64,000 nt of DNA from Amyelois transitella (taxonomy: Eukaryota; Arthropoda; Insecta; Lepidoptera; Pyralidae): contig NC_083519.1 of NCBI RefSeq assembly GCF_032362555.1, positions 6,589,501 through 6,653,500 on the forward strand. Reading direction: 5' to 3'. The translations under genes and the position numbers were made by a program. Below are positions 51,172 to 61,800 of this stretch, piece after piece. The number at the start of each line of letters is the position of its first letter. The first letter of the stretch is position 1. The notes beneath the pieces were generated by a model. The model saw nothing but the letters and a program-made list of their open reading frames with translations, was not told the origin of the DNA and did no database searches.

Positions 51172-52704
51172 CATATCTTGTGGAAAAAAAATGGTAATTT
51201 TAAACACCAAAGTGCAACTCTACAATACAAACAATATTAGTAGATATTGTTCGATTATTGGCCCATGAATTCTTAAGGAAAAACTAGAATAAATAAAATA
51301 CGTGTAAATGAAGTTAAATGTTCGAAGCAAGCCTAAAACTTCATTGGAATACAATTTGATGTCAGCTATTTCTATTCAGATTTTCCTTATAAAACACTGA
51401 TCTGAAAATACGCGCTAATGTTTGGATAGAAGCTATAGTTACATCAAATAATGGACTCGTCTTGTCATTATTTAAGAACTCGTTATAATTTTAGAGGTTG
51501 CTTCTAGAAAACAACAACAAGATAAAAATAATAATTAGTTTATCTTCTTTCCACTAGAGAAATCCCCTCTCGGATAACTAAGACAAAGAGCTTTTCATTA
51601 GTACATTGTTTTGTACGTTGATTACCATATTCCAAGAACTATGGGCCATTCTATACAATAAATTATTTGTTACCCCTTTTGTTATCAAACACACAGGTGC
51701 AATTCTAAGAATAGTACCTTATTTCCATGTAAAGCTGCCTTGGTATGTGTTGTTTCAACCATTCTGGCTGGTTTAGGATATATTTGCTGAAATTAAGTTT
51801 TGTTTGTACATCCGATTTTTGTTTAGCATGACTTGACATTTTATGCACGAACTGAACAAGTTGTAAACATAGTTAAGTTCTTCTCAAAGAGAGGAAATAG
51901 TATATAAGGGAAATCCTTGAAATGAGCACAAAAATGTATATGTATTCTGTTTCAATTCCAAATGAAAATTGTGATCATATCATTCTGCAAGGGCCATTCA
52001 AAGACATGTATTTTGAATAACGTAGGCGAACAATCATACAACTTTATGTTCGTTCAAAGATACCTACGCCAAAAGATCGTCGACGCAGTAAAAATTACTT
52101 TTCGATCGCTTTGGCCACGAGACGTTTTTGTACAAAAATGAGCCAAAATTACATTAGAAATGAATCGAGTGTTGCCTATACATTGAACTTTAGTTTACTT
52201 GAAAGTGGTTTCACATTCATAAATACGCTTCAAATATGGAATTCATACTTCGAAAAAAAATGCAACTATGAGTTTTTAATTAAAATAAGATAGCTTATCA
52301 CAAGTACTTAATTCCGATTTTTATTTACAAAGTTAATAATAAAAAGTATTTTACAATACAAAAGTATTTTTTGTCTAATTTATAAAGTGTTATTTCAAAT
52401 GAAAATAACCAATCAACTGTTTGGTATCGTGCACATGTTTCAAAATTAAATTGGTCATGTCATATACTGTATATTTTAGCCTATAAATAGTCATTATTTG
52501 TAAAGCTAGGTACGATATTGGTGTACAGTCTTTTAATTTCCGCATACAGTGTCGATTTATTTTAAGTGTAAAGTATGAGACCAAGATTTTTATTCAAAGG
52601 ATATATTGTATTGATGCGATTTTCGAAATACGTTTTACACTAGGATCAATAAAGTATTTCCCCCTACATATGTTTTCATTTACCCTAATTCACAAGGTTC
52701 TGGG

Positions 52705-52752
52705 GTTGAGGCATAAAAAAACAGAGCGTTTGCTTTTTTTTCATGCCTCAAC
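52705..52752. repeat. Hairpin with 10-bp perfect outer stem
   Basis: 'gttgaggcat' (52705-52714) and 'atgcctcaac' (52743-52752) are perfect complements. Inside, an A-run faces a T-run, so the stem extends to about 17 pairs with one mismatch around a short loop. Confidence 0.85.
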
Positions 52753-52769
52753 TATCGAAATGGAGTCGT

Positions 52770-52813
52770 GGTAAATTGAGTGCCAGGACTGCTGTCCTGG
52801 CACTCAATTTACC
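52770..52813. repeat. Perfect 20-bp inverted repeat, 4-base loop
   Basis: 'ggtaaattgagtgccaggac' (52770-52789) pairs exactly with 52794-52813 across the loop 'tgct'. Pairing stops abruptly outside the arms. It sits 17 bp after the previous hairpin. Confidence 0.95.
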
Positions 52814-54195
52814 TGTCGGTCCATTTGATACAGGAAAACTATGATAACAGAAAATATAGAAAAGAAAATAACTACTAATGGTTTGGCCACGTAGGCCTAG
52901 ACTAGATGAACGTACTTTGATCAAATCAGGAAGTGAGGAAAAAGCCTAAATATGTAAAAAAACGAAATTATCTGTTTAAGTCGATATATTTCTTCAATTA
53001 AAAAAAAATCACATGATAAACAAATATTGCAAGATTTGACAGTTACATTAAGTACAAAAATTTATAATATTATACAAAATTTGCACAACAATTTCCGATA
53101 TCAAAACAACATGATGCGCATGAACATATACGCACAGTACACCAAAAGGTTGCAAGTTGAAAAGGATAAATAATAATTCGTGTACCAAACCGAATGGCTA
53201 AGAAATAAAATAGACCGGGATAACTTAAAATGCCAATACTATGAGACAAAGTACGTGGTATGTAATAGCCGATCCTGCATAGCGGCCGTCTTTTGTACCT
53301 ATCACTATGTACTTGTATACTGTACACGATGGCACGCTGTTTGGTTCTTTTTTTCATGGTATGGTATGGTAACAATGTTAGCCACTTGGTTGACCCGGTT
53401 TTATATATCCTCCTCTTAACTTACGCTTTAAAATATTCTCTTGGCCCTAGACACAATGCTGCATGCGAGGACGCTGCATTTTTTAAGACTGTAATTTAAT
53501 ATAAACTAAAGGATGTCAAGTTTTATAATTATGTCTTACTGTGTGTTCATTCAAATAAACTTCGCCATGTTTCTAGCCGTATACCTTGGACCTGTGTATT
53601 GACAAAACGACAATAATATTCTTATAACAATGACTACCTCATATAAAATGTCTTATTTCAAAATGGTCATTTGATAACACTTATAAAAACTAAAACAAGA
53701 TATGTAACTTACTATTACTAAAACTGGAATATTATAGGTTAGTGTCACTATATAATTTTATATACATAGATGGTTTTACAAATGCGACTATAATGGTCAT
53801 AATTATGCAATAACTTATTATTGATTATGTATATATATTATTGGAAAATAATCAATAAAAAAATCAGATTTTGATTTTACAAACTTGTATTAGACCATCA
53901 TATCACCATATTCATAAGAACTCTATAGGTACGCTGTATTAAATGATTTTGCGAAATTAAAACGCATTCTTGTTTTTACAATTAAATTGAAAATAGTGAC
54001 ACCAACACTATTGTTTTGTCTTTTGGTACATAATTATGTAACGAAAGTCATAAAATACGCTTTAACACTTCATACTTTATAAGACTTATTTTTAACTCAC
54101 CCACACCAAGCAAATTTAAGGCTAATAAAAATTGATGATATGCATAATGTCAAATACCATTTTTAGATCTACAGCAAACAGGTATACAAACATAT

Positions 54196-54270
54196 AATCA
54201 CGTCTATAACACTTGCGGCGTAGACAGAGCCAACTGTCTTAAAATACTGATTGGCCTTGTTTAAGTTCAA
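54196..54270 (+). repeat. SINE-like repeat, copy 13 (head only)
   Basis: 'atcacgtctataacacttgc', 'ggcgtagacagagccaactg', 'actgattggcc'. The rest is lost. Confidence 0.65.
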
Positions 54271-54512
54271 TCTTTGCTATAAATTGGAAATTATCTTGAC
54301 AAATCATATTAACTCAGATTTATTGTTATTTGAATAAATGAAATCAATAAGCCTTCCTAAATTGAATGTCCAATATTTGAAAGGTATATAACTAAAAATG
54401 TCTAAGTTAAACCTATTTAACCACTTTCGTAAAATCAAAAATGCAAATATAAATGTTTGACATTATGCATACATGCTGAAATTGAATATCAACAGATATA
54501 AACATCTTTTGA

Positions 54513-56585
54513 CTAAATTTTTCCTTGTTTATATCTTTTCCGAGCCTGTGCTTTGCTATATTTAGTTCTTTTCTCGTGAACAGGAGATTCCTTTTCTTCA
54601 GATGAATTACTTACACCTGCAAGTAAAAGGCAATTAATTACCCCAGTATTGATTAAAAGATGAGATTTGTGTACTAAACACAGAAATATAAACCAGTCAT
54701 CCTCCAATATTGTTGGAAACTGAGTTTCTTAATGAAGGTATTTCTTCAAGAATCCAGCATTATGCATCCAAGATATTGAAGGAATCTATATTAGTATCAT
54801 CATAGTCTGCTGTAATGTATTCTGTATCAATTCAATATAAAAAATTAATACCTAAATCCTCAGGAGGTTGCAATGATTTACCAGCATTCCATGCAGTCAT
54901 CAATGTTGCAGATTTGCCTATTGCCCACCCAAGACCTGAAAGCGCGATCGAAAATGCTACCATACTTAAAGGGTGCTGAAATATAAATAAACATTTTATT
55001 GGTCTTTGTATATTTGTTAAACAAACACAACATTCAATAAAACTTTAACTTTTTATTAGTACCAAAACAATTTTTTTTTATTAATATACAGGTTCAAAAA
55101 CAATTTTCAAAATAAATTGAATTAATTATGTAGGTAGGTGATGAAATATGGCATAAAAATTAGTTTTGTTATAAAGAAGCAATATTTTTTTTTTAAATGA
55201 GACTTTCTTTTAAGTCTATGTCTTTAATGATTTTTCAAAGTGTTTCAATAGTTCTACTTACCGTTAGTGTAGGATTTGAAGTCAACATAAAATCTAGTAT
55301 AACAACTCCTATACCCGCAATCAAGCCCAGACATGTACAAATCCATATGATATTTTGATTTACTGTAACAAGAAACAAAAGTCTTGTTTACTAACTTAAT
55401 ATAAATGACTGTTTCCTCTTTTTATGGGCAATCAAGAGTTAACAAACAAACAAATTATAACATTATTATAACATATATTATAACATTATAGCCACACACA
55501 AATGAATGTCTTAATGAGAGCCAATATCAAAGGATAAAAAAATATGAGGAATGAAAAATTAAGTATAAAACATTAATGAAATTATAGTGTTAGTAAAAGG
55601 CCATGTTCAGGTTAAATAATGGGATTAAGTTTCAGTGATAGTGATAGTAACAGATTGCTAGCTAAACACATTTTTTACCTTTTTCCTGTAACTTCAATAC
55701 ATCCGTTTTGTCCAATGACCATGGCTTTTTATAATACTAATTAGATAATTTCTCCCTAATATGATTTCTCTCTGTTTTCATCAAAGAACAATGCACAGAA
55801 CATATCAACTAACTCTTACCATATTTTCTACTTGGGAATATTAAACATTAATTAATAATGGCCCTTCTATCTCGTATGGCATAAACACTAATCTTACTTT
55901 ACTTCGTTAGAGTTCACAAATCTACACTTTTTACCACACAATAGATTTTCCACTTTTCCATTGTCTCCATGATACAAACCTTTTTGTTTATTCTTCTGCG
56001 TGTCACTAATAGTTTTTATAGACTCCATTAATTTTTGATTATGAGGCTCTAGTTGTAAGGCTCTGGTGTATGATATGATTGCTTCATCATAAAGTCCACT
56101 GGCAGCTTCAACTTCTGCTCGTCGAAAATATCCCTGCAAATGTATAAGAAGTTTAATAATAGGTCCTATTGTGATATGAAAGTGCTCGCTGAAATTCGTT
56201 AAAATTGGCTTTTTTGATACAGAAATACGCATTATGACTAAGATAATGAAATGTACTAACAATTAGGTTAGACAGCATTTCAGAAAATCTTTACCATTAT
56301 TATAAAAAGTAAATGACCATACTTTTATCTTACCTTGGCCCAATTCGGCTGTAGTCTAACCGTTTCATTAGCATCTTGAAGTGCAAGGTAATGCTGGTCC
56401 AGTTTCAAAAATGCATAAGATCTATTGCTGTATAATACATAATTATTTGGATCCATCTTTATCGCCTGTGTATAATGAAGCACAGCTTCAATATACTTTG
56501 CTTCTTTAACACATTCATTTCCTATAGTTTTTAGCTCCTCGATACTTGGGGTACTTTGTGATGATCCCTTTTTGGTCTCATCCAT
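54513..56585 (-). CDS. TPR co-chaperone-like protein with membrane segments
   Basis: Five exons: 56585-56334, 56133-55980, 55362-55262, 54975-54852 and 54616-54513. All are GT-AG and in phase, giving 244 codons. Three TPR motifs fill residues 16-125: 'IGNECVKEAKYIEAVLHYTQ', 'YVLYSNRSYAFLKLDQHY', 'AKGYFRRAEVEAASGLYDEA'. By alignment to STIP1 TPR1, all five carboxylate-clamp positions are kept (Lys in 'LKTIGN', its Asn, the Asn of 'SNRS', the Lys of 'AKGY' and the Arg of 'YFRR'), so binding of Hsp70 or Hsp90 EEVD tails is expected. Exon 3 encodes a hydrophobic helix ('IIWICTCLGLIAGIGVVIL') and exon 4 a second ('MVAFSIALSGLGWAIG'), followed by a Lys/Arg-rich tail. That suggests a membrane-anchored co-chaperone, possibly ER or mitochondrial outer membrane. 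I do not recognise an orthologue name. Confidence 0.85.
55596..55665 (+). repeat. SINE-like repeat, copy 14 (weak)
   Basis: 'aaaggccatgttcagg', 'agtgatagtgatagtaacag' and 'attgctagct' follow the family order. Much diverged. In an intron of the TPR gene. Confidence 0.45.
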
Positions 56586-57303
56586 ATTTACAGTGTAGTA
56601 GATACCGTAATCAAATAAAGCTTTGTTTATTCAGTTTTAACACTAAACAGGGAGTCTACACTAGCATCCACTAGGTATTAATTTAGTTTAATAAACTCAA
56701 GAAAATAAAATTAAAATATGTATAGTTCGTTTGATTCTCAGTTAATTTGGACGACTTGTTTGCTGACCTGCCTAAAACTGAAAAGTTGTAAACTGATTAC
56801 AGGTGTCACTGTCAATTTTCGTGCGTGATGTCAGCTGTTTCATTTCAGCTTGGTAAACCACTTGGGTTCAACTTTATGGCCATAGATACAAGGAACTTAT
56901 TACAAAAAAGAAACATTACAAATTTTACTACACTTGAATCTTTGAATTGGCACAAATAAATTGTACTAAAGCAGCCTGGCAGAAGAAAATGCGGAGGTCT
57001 ACCTACTGTACCGTAGTACTGTTCGTTTAGTTCGAACACGGTCTGTATTCAAATTCAAAACTTTTTTTTTCATTATGGGACATTTCAACATCCCTTTTAA
57101 ACTGTCTTAACTTTTGGTTTCACAACATTGGTTGACGTCAAATAAATTGCTTTGAACTTAGTTTATTGCCGCTTATTTCAAAGGTATCACAAGAAAAACA
57201 ACCTGATTACTCACTCAGTATCCATAAATTGTATCAATATTTTTTTATTCTATTTGTCATAAATATGTAAAAATTCAAAAAATTTTAGTTAACAAACAAT
57301 TAC
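56586..57303. other. Gap between TPR gene start and glycosyltransferase stop
   Basis: Contains the TPR gene promoter side and the 3' end of the glycosyltransferase transcript. A minus-strand AATAAA at 57248-57243 lies about 55 bases after the latter's stop and is a good polyadenylation signal. Nothing else recognised. Confidence 0.55.
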
Positions 57304-58344
57304 TTAGTTAAATAGAATATAGTCTCGACCTTCACTGAGATTCATAGATTTGAGATTATTTTCAAACTGTCCATTAGTAAGATCAAACTTAACACATATT
57401 AGCAATGGAGGAACTGCTTCATTGAAGTGAATAACTGGTACCTTTTTGATAACTTTGCGTTCAACAGGACAATACAATTCAATCAAACGACCTACTTTCT
57501 TTTTGTCAACATCACAAAAAGCAGTAACCTTCTCTAAACTACTCTGACTTAAGGCGCGAACTACTCTTCTCCCTGCTTTTCCTGCATTCCAGATAATAAA
57601 CTTATCCCATTCAGGAAAGATAATATTTTCAAGTCTGCGTAATTGTATTCTCCAAATGTGATCTCGTTTTACAGAAAATGTAGTGGCTTCTCTGTGATAA
57701 GTATATATTAACAATTCCTCATCAACTCTTATTATATCACCATTCAAGTCTAAATGTTTATAGAAAAAAATTAGATCTTCAGGTGTTCCATGACCTGTTT
57801 CATCAAAACCCCCTACTTTGTCAAACACACTTCTATGGCAAAACCATGTTGGCATTAATATAGTAGGTCCATTGGATGTATAAATTTGTAACTTTAGCTG
57901 TTGCGGAGTAAGGCTATTTACCCAACGAGTAAGACGGGGAGTTGAATTCACAGGTGTTCTTGATATCTTACTGCCCACAAGGGCATTATGATTATAGAAG
58001 GCTGCTTTCCATTGCGAAAGTAATCTGTCTCGTTGCATTAAATCATCTATGTCTTGGAAGCACAGAAATTCGCCCACACTGTTATTAACCGCAGCATTCT
58101 TAGCAGCACCTACACCTTTAGATTTCTGGTAACTAAAAATGGTAAAATTTATTTGACGCCGGCTAAAATTCTCCTGCCACTTCTTAAGTAGAATTGGTGT
58201 GTTATCATTGCTGCCATCGTTACAAGCCACAATTTCTATCTTCAAATTATAATCCAAAATAGTTTGTTCTGCAATAGACTTCATACAAGAGGTTATCCAT
58301 TTTTCTCCATTATACACAGGTATAATTACAGAGATATCGACCAT
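57304..58344 (-). CDS. B3gntl1: B3GNTL1/QTGAL-type family 2 glycosyltransferase
   Basis: A single 346-codon exon. The GT-A family 2 fold starts at once: 'ISVIIPVYNGEKWI' (4-17), 'CNDGSNDNT' (41-49), 'GVGAAKNAAV' (77-86) and the metal-binding 'FQDIDDL' (96-102, DxD at 98-100). Next come 'MPTWFCHRSVFDKVGGFDE' and 'GTPEDLIFFYKHLD', with the acceptor-side acidic pair. The C-terminal about 90 residues ('WNAGKAGRRVVRALS', 'EGRDYILFN') match the B3GNTL1 layout. B3GNTL1 has been reported as the galactosyltransferase (QTGAL) that modifies queuosine in tRNA-Tyr, so a cytosolic tRNA-modifying role is inferred. There is no signal peptide or TM anchor, unlike Golgi beta-1,3-GlcNAc transferases. The length is near the vertebrate protein. 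The start is the first ATG of the frame, directly before the conserved strand. Confidence 0.9.
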   Translation of the reverse strand: MVDISVIIPVYNGEKWITSCMKSIAEQTILDYNLKIEIVACNDGSNDNTPILLKKWQENFSRRQINFTIFSYQKSKGVGAAKNAAVNNSVGEFLCFQDIDDLMQRDRLLSQWKAAFYNHNALVGSKISRTPVNSTPRLTRWVNSLTPQQLKLQIYTSNGPTILMPTWFCHRSVFDKVGGFDETGHGTPEDLIFFYKHLDLNGDIIRVDEELLIYTYHREATTFSVKRDHIWRIQLRRLENIIFPEWDKFIIWNAGKAGRRVVRALSQSSLEKVTAFCDVDKKKVGRLIELYCPVERKVIKKVPVIHFNEAVPPLLICVKFDLTNGQFENNLKSMNLSEGRDYILFN

Positions 58345-58894
58345 TTTTATGATTTTCTGTTTCCCATTTAAACATTTTGAATACTTACAAATAGGAACAG
58401 GACTTATGTTTTGAAACTTTTTTATTTATAAAGAAAATTCTCTATTTTTCTCTTCTTTGTGACACTGACAGTGACATCTATCTAACATATAAACAAAAAA
58501 AGTAGTCACGCCGCCAGTTGATTTGTGAGTTAAATTTATAAATTAAGTTACAATTTTGTGTCACAGACTATATTATCCATCATTTATATTAAATTGCTAA
58601 TAATAATGTTCAAGATACTAAAAGCTTTAGTAGTTTAGTACTAGAAATAAGTTTAGTACTAAAAATAAACTGCGGTAAAAAATTGTATTTACGGTAACAA
58701 TCGACTGACATCACGTTTATTTGAACAATCGACTGATTCGATTACTTTTAGTAGAAATCGCTCATCGCTAGTTCTAGCCCAGTTAGCCAGCTCCCAGTCA
58801 GAGAATTTACAAGCAAACTCAACTCAAAAGGCAGCGACGGTTTTGTTTACCTATTATATTTTATTTTTTGGATTGTGAAATAGATTAATAAGTT
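58345..58894. promoter_or_regulatory. Divergent promoter gap, glycosyltransferase / arrestin
   Basis: 550 bp separate the two start codons on opposite strands. The gap has a duplicated 'agtttagtacta' motif at about 58628-58670 and 'caatcgactga' twice at 58700-58735. No TATA box was assigned. Confidence 0.5.
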
Positions 58895-61800
58895 ATGGGG
58901 CTAAAAGAAGCTAATATTTACTTAGATAATCAGCTAAATACGTTTTATGCGGGTCAAACTATAAATGGAAGAATAGAGTACGTTTTCGATAGTCCTAAGA
59001 AAGTTCGAGGTAAGCGTAATATTTAATTTTAATTTTTGTGACTCATATCACTTTAGTACTGATGAATTTGCTTTGGAATGTTATGAGTAAACTTAATTTT
59101 TAGGAATACAAGTCCAGTTTAAAGGCGAAGCTCATACCGAATGGTATGAAAGTAAGCAACAAGAGAACGAACAAGGGAAAACAGAATCAAACGATACAAC
59201 TCACACGGGAAATGAGGAGTACTTTCAAGTGTCCTATTATGTTCTCGGTAGTAGCAATGGTAAGTACACCTGTCTTTTATAGGAAGCTTAATTATTAATA
59301 ATGTATTCTAATCACAGAACATCTAACATCCTTCCACAGGCTTAGAAAAAGTAAATTTTTAATATATTAAAGTAAAGTAATTAATAAATTGTAGAAGTAA
59401 GGTATGTGATTTTATGCTTAATAAATAAAAATATATTTTTGGTAATCATAGAATCCTATGGAAAAGATATAAATGTTATCTGGTTTGTTGGTTTTTAGTG
59501 CATACCTTAAACACAGGTATACAGTTTATTGTATTGTATTTGTAAACTCTTTATTGCACATAAAATGTAACAAAAATAGAACAGTCATTGGATATAGAAG
59601 AATATATACAATGACGGACTTATCCCAATCGGGATTTCTTTCGGTCAACCAAAATAAAAAGGAAAATCCATAATGAAAGAGGCAGCGCACAATTTATCTT
59701 ACTGAATGATGATAGACTCCTGGTTCTTGGTGTTGTTGAGTCATCAATGTGATTTATCCAAAAGGATTCTTGTTGACAGTGTATACATGCATAAAATTAT
59801 TACTTTATACTCCTGTAATTCATGATAGTTCTTAGCTTCTAAATTTCTCTTTTTGTACACCTACTTGATTTATTTACATTATTTTCCATAAGATAACTAA
59901 TTTCATTAGCATGATTTTTTTAGGAATCAAATATGGAAATGGCTATGTTGATCATAACTGTTTATTATATTTTAATGCTTGATAATAGACATTTATTAAC
60001 TACTCTTCTAGTTCAGCATCATAAAAATGGCTCTGATATCTAAAAAAAGGTTTTTTCTGCACATGAATTTCATTAAAAACCTACATATGTCTTCAGATAA
60101 GAGATAGCTCATACAGGTTATACAGAGTGGGGTAGTAGTCTCAAAAAATTACATAGGCCATGTTCATACTTTATATTACATCTAGTCTCTGTCATGTTGA
60201 GTTGAAAAGAATTTTACTTTACTTAAAAAATGACAGTTCCTATAAATGGATGATGATACTAATTATTTCTTCAACAGGGAATGAAATAGAAATCCCGGCT
60301 GGAAAGCAAGTGTATAACTTCACATGCACTCTGCCACCTGTTTTACCCTCATCCTTTGAGGGAGAGTATGGATATGTGCGTTACACTGTCAAGGTGACCC
60401 TGGATAGGCCATGGAAGTTCAACCAGGACACCAAAATGGCCTTTACAGTGATCAATGCCTTGGATTTGAATCTCAACCCTTCTTACAGAGTAAGTGTTTT
60501 TAAATTTATATAGATAATTTAGTTTTAATTTACTGAACTTAAATACCTAAATATTTATCTGTATATAATTATTATATAGAATTTTTTTTAAATATTTGAC
60601 AAGTACAGCAAACCTTCAAAATTTTATCAGAACTGGTCAAACTGGAAATTTTTATCAAAAATACAAATTATTTATCTTTATTATAGTATTAATATTGAAA
60701 TAGATAAAAGCTACAGCAAGATTATTTGTTTACCAATTATATATTTTATAATTTTTTTAGGAACCAATTCACATTCAAATGGAGAAGACTTTCTGCTGTT
60801 TCTGCTGTGCCTCCCCCCCACTTTCAGTAGATGTGCTTGCGCCAGTCTCCGGGTACTGTCCAGGGCAAGTCATACCAATCACTGTTAATATAGAGAACAA
60901 AAGCAATGTACAAGTGCATTTGGTCAAAATATTTTTAAGAAAAGTAAGTGGTATTGTTTTTAGATTAGATTAAAATAGAGACGAATCTGATGAGCTTGCA
61001 TGAAGAGAGTTTTGAATGTGGATGAAGCGAAAGAAGTATGCAGGGATCTAGTGGCAAGATAGGGATGCAAGTGGCAATATGTGGTCTCGTCCACCCCTCC
61101 GGCGTGATTTATGTATAGGTATATATAATAATACATTACAAAAAAGAGATCTTTCCTCATATAATATCATTGTCAACCTAATTATAGAGTGATCAACTAA
61201 CCACATATTAGATAACTAATTTAATATTTAAATGCATTCTGATAGACCGAAGAGCATTTGGCATGTTCAGCGCTGCTCAAACTTTAACTTCTTAATTAAA
61301 TGCTTTAATACTTACTTTCTCTCTCTCATTTTATTCACCTTAGCTAAAAACTCAGGGTCTGCTTAAATAATATGTGTGCAACTTTACATGTAGATAGTAT
61401 ACATATATACTAGATAGGGCAACTCTTTGGATAACATTACATTCTGTGAACATAAAAAAAAGCCAAGGAAACAAAAATCCATCAAACAACAGTAATGAAT
61501 ATAAATGGTGTTCAGTATAATTCTTTTGTAGGTTGTAACATACCGGGCGTCATCAGGCGCTTCGAAGAAAACGAAAGACATAATCCTTACGGTCCAGGAA
61601 GGCCCCGCCCCCGCGGGCTCCACGAAGCATTGGAACTTGAATATGGAAATACCCCCGATTCCACCTTCCAATCTCGTCAATTGCAATATCATCGACTTGG
61701 ACTATGATTTTAAGGTAAAGTTAGTTTTTATTTTTCGAACATCCGTTTAAATAAAGAGGTAGAAGAAAAAGGAAATGGCGAGACAATATTTTTCACGGTT

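Larger units (their letters stand above)
51172..54512. other. Spacer between IntS3 and TPR gene
   Basis: Starts with the IntS3 3' UTR (AATAAA at 51289). After that I see no exon, RNA gene or family motif. It holds two neighbouring hairpins (52705-52813) and a SINE-like head (54196-54270). Both flanking genes are transcribed toward it. Confidence 0.55.
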
